A stretch of 64,000 bases of DNA from Ruegeria sp. HKCCD7303 (GCF_013111185.1 NZ_WVRE01000002.1:868001-932000); one strand, 5' to 3'; shown: positions 1 through 7,983, counted from the first letter of the stretch. The notes: generated by a model from the sequence alone, not told the origin. Numbers and translations are program-made.

Positions 1-936
1 GCGCAAGACCTGAGCACCATCTATGATGCACCGCTGGCTTATCACCGGGAAGGTCTGGATCAGGCGGTTCTGGACGCGTTCCAGATCAGCCCTGCCCCGA
101 AACCCGATCTGGCTAAATGGGAAGACGTTAGTGACCGCATCCACAATGCCGAAGGCGAAGTCAAAGTTGCCATCGTCGGCAAATACACTCAGCTCGAGGA
201 TGCCTATAAGTCGATTGCTGAGGCTCTGACCCATGGTGGCATGGCCAACCGGGTCAAGGTGAAAATCGAGTGGGTCGATGCCGAGGTATTCGACACAGAA
301 GACGCAGCACCGCATCTGGAAGGCTTCCACGCGATCCTCGTACCCGGCGGATTTGGCGAACGCGGCACCGAAGGCAAGATCAAGGCTGCTCAGTATGCGC
401 GCGAACACAAGGTCCCCTATCTGGGCATTTGTTTGGGCATGCAGATGGCGGTGATCGAAGCGGCACGGAATGCTGCTGGCATCACCGAGGCGGGTTCAGA
501 GGAGTTCGACCACGAGGCCGGAAAAAAACGTTTCGAGCCAGTTGTTTACCACCTGAAAGAATGGGTGCAGGGCAACCACAAGGTTGAACGCAAGGTCGGC
601 GACGACAAAGGCGGCACCATGCGCTTGGGTGCTTATAACGCGGTTCTCGCCGAAGGATCCAAGGTTGCCGGTGTCTATGGCAGCACCCAGATCGAGGAAC
701 GCCACCGTCACCGCTATGAGGTCGACATCAAGTATCGCGAACAACTTGAGAAAGCCGGTTTGAACTTTTCAGGCATGTCGCCGGACGGTCGTTTGCCCGA
801 AATCGTGGAATGGTCGGACCACCCTTGGTTCATCGGCGTTCAGTACCACCCGGAACTGAAGTCCAAGCCTTTTGACCCGCACCCGCTGTTCCGCGATTTT
901 GTGCGCGCTGCAAAAGACACCTCGCGTCTGGTGTAA
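1..936 (+). CDS. pyrG: CTP synthase, C-terminal part (5' end outside window)
   Basis: The reading frame is open from base 1, so this is the 3' part of a gene that begins upstream. CTP synthase aminates UTP to CTP using glutamine-derived ammonia, the last step of de novo pyrimidine nucleotide synthesis in the cytosol. The visible part is the end of the synthetase domain, a linker, and the class I glutamine amidotransferase domain. The latter has the nucleophile motif GICLGMQ, the oxyanion-type loop VPGGFGERG, and a C-terminal YHPEL providing the catalytic His/Glu. The normal C-terminus (LFRDFVRAA then a short tail) is present, so nothing looks truncated apart from the window edge. A terminator-like hairpin follows 23 nt after the stop. 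Confidence 0.97.
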   Translation, partial: AQDLSTIYDAPLAYHREGLDQAVLDAFQISPAPKPDLAKWEDVSDRIHNAEGEVKVAIVGKYTQLEDAYKSIAEALTHGGMANRVKVKIEWVDAEVFDTEDAAPHLEGFHAILVPGGFGERGTEGKIKAAQYAREHKVPYLGICLGMQMAVIEAARNAAGITEAGSEEFDHEAGKKRFEPVVYHLKEWVQGNHKVERKVGDDKGGTMRLGAYNAVLAEGSKVAGVYGSTQIEERHRHRYEVDIKYREQLEKAGLNFSGMSPDGRLPEIVEWSDHPWFIGVQYHPELKSKPFDPHPLFRDFVRAAKDTSRLV

Positions 937-959
937 TCCCCCGCTGTGTCGGTCTGTCA

Positions 960-981
960 CCCCCACGTTGTTTTGTGGGGG
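960..981 (+). terminator. Terminator-like hairpin after pyrG
   Basis: Perfect 7-bp stem CCCCCAC/GTGGGGG with an 8-nt T-rich loop, 23 nt after the pyrG stop. The downstream tract (CTGACCTCTT) is only weakly T-rich, so termination strength is uncertain. Confidence 0.5.
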
Positions 982-991
982 CTGACCTCTT

Positions 992-1038
992 AACTGTATG
1001 AGGATGCGAAGTTTCTGCTTCGTGCCTTGGATACAGTT
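992..1038 (+). promoter_or_regulatory. Two-part hairpin in the bacterioferritin leader
   Basis: AACTGTAT (992-999) pairs perfectly with ATACAGTT (1031-1038) and encloses a second stem, CGAAG (1007-1011) with CTTCG (1018-1022). The structure ends 21 nt before the bacterioferritin ATG, in the 5' leader or promoter. It could be an RNA leader element or a protein site. I recognise no Irr, Fur or RirA box here. Confidence 0.35.
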
Positions 1039-1059
1039 CAGAGATTCAGGAGATTTCCG

Positions 1060-1542
1060 ATGAGCAACGCAACAACCATCACCAACCTCCAACAAGCACT
1101 GCATATGGAACTGACAGCGGCGCATCAGTATCAGCTGCACGCCCATGTGCTAGAAGATTGGGGCCTCGACATTCTCGCCGAAAAGATGCGCGGTGAGATG
1201 CAAGAGGAGATTGGGCATTCTGACGCCTTCATCGAGCGAATTCTGTTCCTTGGTGGCGTTCCTGAACTTGAGTTTCAGAAAACTCCGGCGGCCGCGGGTT
1301 CTTTGGAAGAGATGTTCGCTGCGGATCTGAAGGATGAAACCGAGGCCGTTGATTTCTACACCAAAGCCGCGCTGCAGGCTGCCGAGGTCGGGGATGTCGG
1401 CTCGCGTACTCTGTTCGAACGTATCCTTCTGGAAGAAGAAGGTCACAAAGACTGGTTGGACACTCAATTGAACCTGCTGAAGCGTTTGGGTGAGGCGAAT
1501 TTCAGCGCGAAATTCGTATCTGGCGCGTCAGAGCAAGCCTAA
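1060..1542 (+). CDS. bfr: Bacterioferritin-like ferroxidase (heme-ligand Met replaced)
   Basis: Encodes 160 aa, the usual bacterioferritin length. The ATG at 1060 was chosen because CAGGAG lies just upstream; the frame is open to 1027. Bacterioferritins form 24-subunit cages that oxidise Fe(II) at a di-iron centre and store ferric mineral. The ferroxidase ligands of the family are present: Glu17, Glu50, His53, the Glu in the DLKDETEA segment, and Glu/His in LLEEEGHKDW. The position of the heme-ligating Met (Met52 of E. coli Bfr) is Ile51 here, so symmetric heme binding is doubtful although iron oxidation should work. The gene stands alone with no bfd partner visible. A hairpin lies in its leader. 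Confidence 0.9.
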   Translation: MSNATTITNLQQALHMELTAAHQYQLHAHVLEDWGLDILAEKMRGEMQEEIGHSDAFIERILFLGGVPELEFQKTPAAAGSLEEMFAADLKDETEAVDFYTKAALQAAEVGDVGSRTLFERILLEEEGHKDWLDTQLNLLKRLGEANFSAKFVSGASEQA

Positions 1543-1562
1543 CGGTTTTGACCAACCTATCA

Positions 1563-1620
1563 GACGGCACAGGTATTTGACGGATCTGCACAGCGCCTGT
1601 GTCGTCACTTCAAAGTGACG
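1563..1620 (+). promoter_or_regulatory. Two overlapping, mutually exclusive hairpins
   Basis: GACGGCACAGG (1563-1573) pairs with CCTGTGTCGTC (1596-1606) over 11 bp with one G-U. CGTCACTT (1603-1610) pairs with AAGTGACG (1613-1620). The arms share bases 1603-1606, so only one hairpin can form fully. The element lies between the bacterioferritin stop and the next gene's ATG. It may be a terminator or leader switch, or the second palindrome may be a protein operator. No T-tract follows. Confidence 0.3.
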
Positions 1621-1696
1621 TGTGGGATGGAAAAAACTCTATTCCAGTCCTCTTCAACTGACTAACTGTTGCACAGACCACAACAGGAGAGTTCCG

Positions 1697-2473
1697 ATGA
1701 CCGATCAGATCCAGGACGCTAAAACCTTCACCAGCCTTCACAAAAAAGGCGATCCGGTCATCCTTTTCAACATCTGGGACGCAGGCAGCGCAGGCGCAGT
1801 TCGGGATGCGGGCGCACAGGCCATTGCGACCGGAAGCGCACCGGTTGCCATGGCTCAAGGGTTCAGTGACGGGCAGAACATCCCCCTTGAGGCTGCTTTG
1901 GATAATGCCCGCCGCATTGTCTCAGCCGTCGATCTGCCGGTGACGCTGGACTTTGAAGGGGCCTATGCGGAAACTTTGCAGGGGGTCGCGGAAAACGTGA
2001 AACGTGCGCTGGAATGCGGCGTAGTCGGGTTCAACTTCGAAGATCAGGTCATCGGTGGCGAGGGCCTTTATGACATGGCGGTTCAGGCCAAGCGTGTTGA
2101 AGCCATGCGCAAAGCCTGTGAAAGTGCAGGCATCCCCGCGTATGTCAACGCGCGCACCGATCTCTTCCTCAAGACACCGGCTGACACGCATGACCAGGCT
2201 ATGCTGCAGGATGCCATTGCGCGGGCCGCGGCCTATGAAACGGCGGGCGCCAGTGGATTTTTCGCGCCGGGCCTGAAAGACGAAACAATGATTGGCCAGC
2301 TTTGCGAGGCGACCAACCTGCCCGTCAATATCATTGCCCTGCCCGGCACACCTGAAACGTCCAAACTGGCCGAATTGGGCGTGGCGCGTGTCAGCTATGG
2401 GCCGGTGCCCTACCGTCAGATGATCACGTGGCTGACCGAGCAGGCGCAGGCCGCTTTGAACTATCAGGGCTAA
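1697..2473 (+). CDS. Isocitrate lyase/PEP phosphomutase family protein
   Basis: Encodes 258 aa; the ATG at 1697 follows AGGAGA at good spacing. The protein belongs to the PEP mutase/isocitrate lyase superfamily of TIM-barrel enzymes that make or break C-C or P-C bonds next to a carboxylate, using Mg2+. Asp85 and Glu87 (LDFEGAY) and Glu115 (NFEDQ) occupy the Mg-binding positions. The KKCGH signature of true isocitrate and methylisocitrate lyases is absent, as in the many short family members of unassigned substrate. No glyoxylate or phosphonate gene lies beside it except a PhnD-like protein three genes downstream. Substrate unknown; carboxyphosphonoenolpyruvate mutase-like or oxaloacetate hydrolase-like activities are possible. 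Confidence 0.87.
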   Translation: MTDQIQDAKTFTSLHKKGDPVILFNIWDAGSAGAVRDAGAQAIATGSAPVAMAQGFSDGQNIPLEAALDNARRIVSAVDLPVTLDFEGAYAETLQGVAENVKRALECGVVGFNFEDQVIGGEGLYDMAVQAKRVEAMRKACESAGIPAYVNARTDLFLKTPADTHDQAMLQDAIARAAAYETAGASGFFAPGLKDETMIGQLCEATNLPVNIIALPGTPETSKLAELGVARVSYGPVPYRQMITWLTEQAQAALNYQG

Positions 2474-2654
2474 CCGCGCCCAATTCGGTAGTATTGCCTT
2501 CCGAAGTAGTTTTCTTCACCTTACGGTTGAACACTGCAAGCTGTGGATACCGGCTCTGAGGGACACGCGATCAATCGGCAATCTTGTGACCATTCTGACC
2601 TATGGCAGGTAGTCTTCGCTTGGCGGACCACAAAATATGGAATAACCTGACTTT

Positions 2655-3104
2655 ATGTTGAAAAAATTCTTTCAGGCGCTCAGGCCGCCTCAACATGAAC
2701 ACCTGCCCGACCCGGATGCCGAGCTTGCCCTGGGCGCGCTCATGGTACGTGTGGCGCAGGCGGATCGGGATTACAAACTGGAAGAGATCAGCCTGATCGA
2801 CAAGATTCTAGCCCGTCTTTACCAGCATAATGCGATCGAGGCGGCAAAAGTTCGGGCAACTTGCGAAAAGCTTCATGCCGCTGCGCCCGAAACCGACACT
2901 TTTGGTAAGCTGATCCGGGAGACGACGGACCTGAAAGAGCGTCTGGCCGCGCTCGATGCTTTGTGGGAAGTTGTTTTGGCCGATGGCAGCACGGATGAAG
3001 GCGAGATGAAGATCGTCGAAGAAGCCCGCGTCGCCATGGGTTTGAGCTTTAATGACAGCAAGGCCGCACGCGAACGCGTACAAAGCCGCTTGGATGTGAG
3101 TTAG
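2655..3104 (+). CDS. TerB family protein (first of tandem pair)
   Basis: Encodes 149 aa, an all-helical TerB-like protein: an acidic helix pair around DPDAELALGALMVRVAQADRD and a second repeat-like segment ending LWEVVLADGSTDEGE. The conserved acidic residues are those of the TerB/DjlA-N metal-binding fold. Proteins of this family occur with tellurite-resistance genes but more often stand alone, with unknown cytosolic roles. No terC/terD is present. The next gene, 20 nt downstream, is a diverged copy (shared pattern PxPDxD-LALxALxVRxAxxDxDY), so this is a tandem duplication. Function not established. Confidence 0.8.
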   Translation: MLKKFFQALRPPQHEHLPDPDAELALGALMVRVAQADRDYKLEEISLIDKILARLYQHNAIEAAKVRATCEKLHAAAPETDTFGKLIRETTDLKERLAALDALWEVVLADGSTDEGEMKIVEEARVAMGLSFNDSKAARERVQSRLDVS

Positions 3105-3124
3105 GCGCTCGCTATATCTAGCCC

Positions 3125-3562
3125 ATGTTCAGCGACTTTCTTTCCAGGCTCACGCAGCCTCAACCCGACCCGCTTGTTGACGACGACGCCCGCCTTGCAT
3201 TGACCGCCTTGCTGGTGCGTCTGGCCCGTTCCGACAACGACTATTCCGATTCCGAGATGGCGCGCATCGACCGTATTTCTGCGGAACGCTATGGCTTGTC
3301 TCCGTTCGAAAGCGCCGCCCTGCGCGCGCAGGCCGAGGATTTGGAAGCAGAAGCCCCCGACACGGTCCGCTTTACCCGTGCCATCAAAGAGGCTGTCGCC
3401 TATGAGGACCGGCTGGCCGTGGTCCAGGCCCTGTGGTCCGTAGCGCTTGCTGACGGTCATCGCACTGGCGAAGAAGACTCTCTGCTGCGTCTCGTGGTCA
3501 GCCTTTTGGGTGTAAGCGACGTGGATTCGGCCTTGGCGCGCCAAAGGGCTGCAAAATCGTGA
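3125..3562 (+). CDS. TerB family protein (second of tandem pair)
   Basis: Encodes 145 aa, paralogous to the gene just upstream and with the same layout: a basic amphipathic N-terminus (MFSDFLSRLTQPQPDP), DDDARLALTALLVRLARSDNDY, then the second acidic motif LWSVALADGHRTGEEDS. The stop TGA overlaps the GTG start of the following PhnD-like gene, which suggests translational coupling and a common function. As with its neighbour, the TerB fold is clear and the biological role is not. Confidence 0.8.
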   Translation: MFSDFLSRLTQPQPDPLVDDDARLALTALLVRLARSDNDYSDSEMARIDRISAERYGLSPFESAALRAQAEDLEAEAPDTVRFTRAIKEAVAYEDRLAVVQALWSVALADGHRTGEEDSLLRLVVSLLGVSDVDSALARQRAAKS

Positions 3563-4311
3563 TCGCAATGCTTGGCATGTATGACATGCCTGCGCTTCAA
3601 GCTGCCAATGACCGGTTCTGGACCTTGATCCGCAATCATCTGGGTTATGGCCCAGATCACCTGACCAGAGATCAGGACATGTGGGGGGTCTGGCAAGATC
3701 CGAATCTGATTCTGGCTCAGACATGCGGAATGCCGTACCGGACCCGACTGCATGGTCATGTGCAATTGGTTGGAACGCCAGATTATGGCCTGCCAGATTG
3801 CCCGGCTGGCCATTACAACTCGGTTTTTGTCAAACGTCGGGATGATACCCGCGACCTCACAGATCTGACACAAGGTACCTTTGCCTATAACGAGGCTGTG
3901 TCTCAGTCCGGTTGGGCGGCCCCAATCACGCATTTGGCACAGTTGAACCTGCGCCCCGCCGCAGTTTTGGAGACGGGCGGGCACGCGCTTTCTGCGCAAG
4001 CCGTGGCCGAGGGGAAAGCAGACTTTGCCGCTTTGGATGCGCTGACATGGCATCTGCTGCAGGAATACACCGACCAGAATGACCGCCTGCAAGAGGTGAC
4101 GAGGACCGTGCCAACCCCAACTTTGCCCTACATTACCGCACAAGGGCAAAACGCTGCGCAAATCGCGCTTGCCGTGCGCGCAGCCATTGAAGGTCTAGAG
4201 GACACGGATCGGCAACAACTGTCCCTGAGGGGCCTAGTGGACATTCAGGCTTCGGATTACCTGGCTGTTCCCAACCCTCCGACCCCAAACGCCTTACTTT
4301 CGAACAGCTGA
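3559..4311 (+). CDS. PhnD/SsuA-like substrate-binding-fold protein lacking a signal peptide
   Basis: Encodes 250 aa from a GTG that overlaps the TerB stop codon (GTGA); an ATG at 3568 is an alternative. The sequence resembles the phosphate/phosphonate ABC binding-protein fold: an N-terminal strand IAMLGMYDMPALQAAND, a GTPDYGLPDCPAGHYNSVFV lobe, and a C-terminal region with LAVPNPPTPN. Members normally bind oxyanions in the periplasm, but no hydrophobic signal sequence or lipobox is visible and no permease or ATPase gene adjoins. It may therefore be a soluble cytoplasmic ligand-binding or sensor protein acting with the TerB pair. Family assignment is fairly secure; the ligand is unknown. Confidence 0.72.
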   Translation: MIAMLGMYDMPALQAANDRFWTLIRNHLGYGPDHLTRDQDMWGVWQDPNLILAQTCGMPYRTRLHGHVQLVGTPDYGLPDCPAGHYNSVFVKRRDDTRDLTDLTQGTFAYNEAVSQSGWAAPITHLAQLNLRPAAVLETGGHALSAQAVAEGKADFAALDALTWHLLQEYTDQNDRLQEVTRTVPTPTLPYITAQGQNAAQIALAVRAAIEGLEDTDRQQLSLRGLVDIQASDYLAVPNPPTPNALLSNS

Positions 4312-4436
4312 CCAAATTGTCGAACGCATTTAGTCATTTTGGGCGTTTGAGGTCTTGATTCTGTCATTTGCGCATTGCATTGACCTATTTTTTCGGTCCT
4401 AGTACCGCACCAACACCACCAACCACTGGACTGCCC

Positions 4437-5213
4437 GTGACAGAAACCGCTCCCGTCATCGAAATCAAAAACCTTCACAAAAGCTTCGGTAATCTCGAGG
4501 TGTTGAAGGGGGTGGATATTACAGCTCATCGTGGCGACGTAGTTTCGCTGATCGGCTCATCGGGATCGGGAAAATCAACGCTCCTGCGCTGCTGCAACCT
4601 TTTGGAAGACAGCCAGCAGGGAGAGATTCTGTTCAAGGGCGAACCTGTCAAATGGTCCGGTGAAGGCCATGCGCGTCGCCCTGCCGACCCCAAACAAGTC
4701 ATGCGCATTCGCACAAACCTGTCGATGGTTTTTCAGCAGTTTAATCTATGGGCGCATATGACCATCCTGCAAAACGTGATGGAGGCCCCCGTGACCGTTC
4801 TGGGCCGTGACCGGGCCGAAGTGGAAGACAGTGCGCGCAAATATCTGGAAAAGGTCGGCATCGGGGACAAATGCGACGTCTACCCCGCCCAGTTGTCCGG
4901 CGGTCAGCAACAGCGTGCCGCCATTGCGCGTGGTCTGTGTATGGAACCCGAAGCGCTGCTGTTTGACGAACCGACCTCGGCACTGGACCCCGAGCTTGAA
5001 CAAGAGGTCATCAAGGTGATCAAGGATCTGGCCGCCGAAGGGCGTACCATGATCATCGTGACCCATGACATGAAAATGGCTGCCGACATCTCAAGCCACG
5101 TGGTGTTTCTGCACCAAGGTCTGATCGAGGAAGAAGGCACGCCCGAAGATATCTTTACGTCACCCGAATCCGAACGGCTTCGGGGCTTTCTCTCCGCCAC
5201 TCAGGCGGCTTAA
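4437..5213 (+). CDS. Polar amino-acid ABC transporter ATPase (HisP/GlnQ type)
   Basis: Encodes 258 aa from the GTG at 4437. The frame stays open to a TTG at 4368, but the conserved region starts right after 4437; no start has a strong ribosome-binding site. This is the cytoplasmic ATPase of an amino-acid importer. It has Walker A GSSGSGKST, Q-loop VFQQFNLW, signature LSGGQQQR, Walker B ALLFDEPTSAL and switch His in IIVTHDMKMA. It is first in a four-gene unit with a binding protein and two permeases, an order typical of lysine/arginine/ornithine or octopine/nopaline-type systems. Substrate cannot be read from sequence; a basic or polar amino acid is likely. Confidence 0.93.
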   Translation: MTETAPVIEIKNLHKSFGNLEVLKGVDITAHRGDVVSLIGSSGSGKSTLLRCCNLLEDSQQGEILFKGEPVKWSGEGHARRPADPKQVMRIRTNLSMVFQQFNLWAHMTILQNVMEAPVTVLGRDRAEVEDSARKYLEKVGIGDKCDVYPAQLSGGQQQRAAIARGLCMEPEALLFDEPTSALDPELEQEVIKVIKDLAAEGRTMIIVTHDMKMAADISSHVVFLHQGLIEEEGTPEDIFTSPESERLRGFLSATQAA

Positions 5214-5246
5214 CTTCAAATACAGAACCAAACTGGGGAGTAACCA

Positions 5247-5996
5247 ATGAAAAAACTGATTCTGTCCACCGCAGCACTGGCGCTGACTGCCGGTATCGCC
5301 ATGGCCGACACCGTCCGCATGGGCACCGAGGGCGCCTACCCTCCGTATAACTTCATCAACGACGCCGGTGAGATCGACGGTTTCGAGCGTGAGGTTGGCG
5401 ACGAGCTGTGCAAACGCGCAAACCTGGAGTGTGAGTGGGTTAAGAACGATTGGGATTCGATCATTCCAAACCTGGTGTCGGGCAACTACGACACTATCAT
5501 CGCCGGCATGTCGATCACCGACGAACGTGACGAGGTCATCGATTTCACCCAGAACTACTTCCCGCCTGCGGCTTCGGCCTATGTCGGTGCAGCGGAAGGC
5601 GTTGATGTTGCCGGCGGTATCGTCGCCGCGCAAACCGCAACTATTCAGGCCGGTCACGTAGCCGAATCCGGCGCGACGTTGGTTGAATTCGCAACCCCGG
5701 AAGAAACGATCGCAGCCGTGCGTAACGGTGAAGCCGATGCGGTCTTTGCTGACAAGGACTTTCTGGTGCCGATCGTCGAAGAATCGGGCGGTGAGCTGGT
5801 TTTCGTAGGCGATGATGTCCCGCTGGGCGGCGGTATTGGCCTAGGCATCCGTGAATCGGATGGCGAACTGCGTGGCAAGTTCGACGAAGCGATCACGTCG
5901 ATGAAAGCAGACGGTTCGCTGAACGAACTGATCGTCAAGTGGTTCGGCGAAGGCGTTCCAACTTACAACGCTGACGGTTCGGTCGTTACAAACTAA
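5247..5996 (+). CDS. Amino-acid ABC transporter periplasmic binding protein (ArgT/HisJ type)
   Basis: Encodes 249 aa preceded by GGGGAG. A signal peptide (MKKLILSTAALALTAGIAMA, cleavage before DTV) sends it to the periplasm. It belongs to bacterial solute-binding family 3: the first lobe begins VRMGTEGAYPPYNF, then GFEREVGDELC and WDSIIPNLVSGNYDTIIAGM, the segment that shapes the ligand pocket and usually carries the residues gripping the alpha-amino and carboxylate groups. The canonical MSITDERDEVIDFT follows. It sits 33 nt after the ATPase gene and before two permeases. A strong hairpin 13 nt after its stop probably raises its mRNA level relative to the permeases. Confidence 0.93.
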   Translation: MKKLILSTAALALTAGIAMADTVRMGTEGAYPPYNFINDAGEIDGFEREVGDELCKRANLECEWVKNDWDSIIPNLVSGNYDTIIAGMSITDERDEVIDFTQNYFPPAASAYVGAAEGVDVAGGIVAAQTATIQAGHVAESGATLVEFATPEETIAAVRNGEADAVFADKDFLVPIVEESGGELVFVGDDVPLGGGIGLGIRESDGELRGKFDEAITSMKADGSLNELIVKWFGEGVPTYNADGSVVTN

Positions 5997-6008
5997 TCCG
6001 TATCAAGC

Positions 6009-6035
6009 GGTTCGGCGTGCCAGTCGCGCCGAACC
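6009..6035 (+). promoter_or_regulatory. Intercistronic hairpin after the amino-acid binding-protein gene
   Basis: Perfect 9-bp stem GGTTCGGCG/CGCCGAACC with a 9-nt loop and no T-tract, 13 nt after the binding-protein stop and 43 nt before the permease ATG. Such hairpins in ABC operons protect the 3' end of the binding-protein mRNA. Equivalent hairpins occur at 48734-48757 and 60054-60081. Confidence 0.6.
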
Positions 6036-6077
6036 TCGCCCGACAGCAACGCGGGCACGACGTTCGAAAGACGCTAC

Positions 6078-6965
6078 ATGTTTTCCTACTGCGCTGATCC
6101 AGACACGCTCGGAACATTCCGTTGGTTTTCTTGTTACCTGACCAACGGTGTCCACTGGTCCTTCTACCTGTCTTTCCTGAAGGTATTGGGATTGCTGGCC
6201 GTGACCGCGCCTGTTGCGTTGGCGTTTGGCTTTATGGGTGCAATGGCAGCCCGTTCTCATTTCCCACCACTAAGCTGGCTGGGAAAAGGGTACATCGCCA
6301 TTGTGCGCGGCGTCCCCGACATCGCATTCTTCCTGTTTTTTGTTATTGCCCTGGATCAGGCGTTCGAATGGACGCGGCATAAAATCCTGTGCCCCGAATG
6401 GACCGACCCGATCCGTCAGGGAAATGATTTCATCGTGTGTCAGGCGGCCAAGCTGCCATTGGGGACTGCGCCGGAATGGGTGCACGAAACCTATGGGTTC
6501 TTTCTGGCCATCATCACTTTCTCAATCGTTTTCGGAGCCTTCGCCGCAAACGTTCTGTTCGGCGGCATGCGGGCGGTACCGCACGCACAGCTGGAAACAG
6601 CCGAAGCTTATGGCATGACCCGTCGCCAGACCTTCTGGCGCATCCTGGTACCACAAATGTGGGTCTACGCCCTGCCCGGCCTGTCGAACCTATGGATGGT
6701 TCTGATCAAGGCGACGCCGCTTCTGTTCCTGCTGGGGATCGAGGATATCGTCTATTGGGCGCGCGAGCTTGGTGGCACCAAAACCTCCAGATTCACCCAG
6801 TACCCGCACGGAGACTGGCGGATGTGGTACTTCCTGTTCCTGCTCATCTTCTATCTGGGTATGACCCGCGTATCCGAGATTGGATTGGAAAAACTGATGC
6901 GCAAGCTGTCGCACGGACAGGCCACCTCGGGCGGTGAACTGCTACGCAAGGAGACCACGGCATGA
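6078..6965 (+). CDS. Amino-acid ABC transporter permease (HisQ type) with an extra periplasmic-type insert
   Basis: Encodes 295 aa, longer than the roughly 230 aa of HisQ. An inner-membrane permease with about five helices and the EAA loop (QLETAEAYGMTRRQTFWRILVPQ) that docks on the ATPase. The extra length is a hydrophilic segment at about residues 94-138 between two helices, holding two cysteines (Cys105, Cys121), Trp and charged residues. If this loop is periplasmic it could form a disulfide. The gene follows the binding protein after a hairpin and overlaps the second permease by ATGA. Larger permeases of this kind are known in alphaproteobacteria; the role of the insert is not known to me. 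Confidence 0.9.
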   Translation: MFSYCADPDTLGTFRWFSCYLTNGVHWSFYLSFLKVLGLLAVTAPVALAFGFMGAMAARSHFPPLSWLGKGYIAIVRGVPDIAFFLFFVIALDQAFEWTRHKILCPEWTDPIRQGNDFIVCQAAKLPLGTAPEWVHETYGFFLAIITFSIVFGAFAANVLFGGMRAVPHAQLETAEAYGMTRRQTFWRILVPQMWVYALPGLSNLWMVLIKATPLLFLLGIEDIVYWARELGGTKTSRFTQYPHGDWRMWYFLFLLIFYLGMTRVSEIGLEKLMRKLSHGQATSGGELLRKETTA

Positions 6966-7768
6966 GCTGCTTGCAGACCATTCAGGACTATGGCCTCCGT
7001 TCTCTTGGCATTGGCGAGCGTCTGCTGCCCAAGAACGATTTCACCCTGTGCGAGCAGTTTACACTGATCGGGTCAGGTATGATCTGGAATGTGTATTTCG
7101 GGATCATGGCACTGGCCACCGGGTTCTTTCTGGCCACCGCCCTGGCCGTCGGCAAAGCCTCGACAAACAAGTGGCTACGCAAACCTTCGGAATGGTTCAT
7201 CTTCCTGTTCCGCGGTTCGCCCTTGTTTATCCAGTTCTTCTTTGCCTATTTCTTCTTCCTATCGCTGAAGAAATCCTACCCGATGTTTGATGCCTTCACC
7301 TCAGCCTGGTTGGGGGCGCTGATCGTGCTGTTCCTGAACACCGCTGCCTATTCGGGCGAGATTTTCTATGGTGCGCTCAGATCCATTCCCAAAGGCGATA
7401 TCGAGGCTGCTGATGCTTATGGCATGACAGGTTGGGCTCGCTTCCGCCGGATCGTCTGGCCCACCATGCTGCGCCTGGCGTGGCCTGCTTATACAAACGA
7501 GGCGATCTTTCTGTTCCACGCCACAACGCTGGTTTTCTTCTCGGCCTTCCCAGCGTGGCAACAACGCGGAGACGCGCTGTATTACGCCAGCTACTTTGCC
7601 GACAAGACGTTCAACCCATTCGTTCCCTATCCGATTCTGGCGTTCTATTTCATTCTGCTGACACTGGTGATCGTCTGGGGGTTTGGCATGATCAACAAGC
7701 GCTTGAACCGACATCTTCCAGCTGCCAGGCAAACCAAGATGCGCTTCAAACTAAACCTCGCGCGCTGA
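6962..7768 (+). CDS. Amino-acid ABC transporter permease (HisM type)
   Basis: Encodes 268 aa; its ATG overlaps the preceding stop as ATGA, indicating translational coupling. Second membrane subunit of the importer, with about five hydrophobic segments and an EAA loop (GDIEAADAYGMTGWARFRRIVWPTM). An N-terminal extension of about 40 residues (MSCLQTIQDYGLRSLGIGER...) precedes the first helix. With the upstream permease it should form the heterodimeric channel. It is the last gene of the unit: a strong hairpin overlaps its stop codon and a tRNA gene on the other strand follows. Confidence 0.9.
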   Translation: MSCLQTIQDYGLRSLGIGERLLPKNDFTLCEQFTLIGSGMIWNVYFGIMALATGFFLATALAVGKASTNKWLRKPSEWFIFLFRGSPLFIQFFFAYFFFLSLKKSYPMFDAFTSAWLGALIVLFLNTAAYSGEIFYGALRSIPKGDIEAADAYGMTGWARFRRIVWPTMLRLAWPAYTNEAIFLFHATTLVFFSAFPAWQQRGDALYYASYFADKTFNPFVPYPILAFYFILLTLVIVWGFGMINKRLNRHLPAARQTKMRFKLNLAR

Positions 7769-7781
7769 TCTTCAGCGCGCG
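7759..7781 (+). terminator. Hairpin over the stop codon of the amino-acid ABC operon
   Basis: A 10-bp perfect stem CGCGCGCTGA/TCAGCGCGCG with a 3-nt loop; it contains the TGA stop of the HisM-type permease. No T-tract follows, so it may act as a 3' stability element or weak terminator. Confidence 0.45.
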
Positions 7782-7859
7782 CATCGCATCAACTTTCAAA
7801 GCTATTCGAATGGCGCAACGCGTGCAGTCGCGTGAAAAACAAACCTGTTTTGAGAGAAG

Positions 7860-7936
7860 TGGTACCGCCTCCCTGGCTTGAACAGGGGACCTCTGGATCC
7901 ACAATCCAGCGCTCTAACCAACTGAGCTAAGGCGGC
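7860..7936 (-). tRNA. tRNA-His (GTG)
   Basis: On the minus strand a full cloverleaf folds. The 7-bp acceptor is GCCGCCT with AGGCGGT (G1 pairs with U72), the D arm is AGCTCAGTTGGTTAGAGC, and the anticodon arm CTGGA-TTGTGGA-TCCAG reads GTG (His). The T arm carries GTTCAAG, and an encoded A73-CCA ends at 7860. The base before position 1 is T, so the extra G(-1) of most bacterial tRNA-His genes is not encoded, as is usual in alphaproteobacteria. Confidence 0.95.
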
Positions 7937-7983
7937 ACTCGTGAGGGGCGATTTACCGAACGCGCCGGGGGAATGCAAGAGGA

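Noticed and set aside
7860-7940. Mis-annotated small protein genes crossing the tRNA-His
   Set aside because: Open frames at 7802-8086 (minus) and 7941-8330 (plus) overlap the tRNA or the GNAT gene and have no family features.
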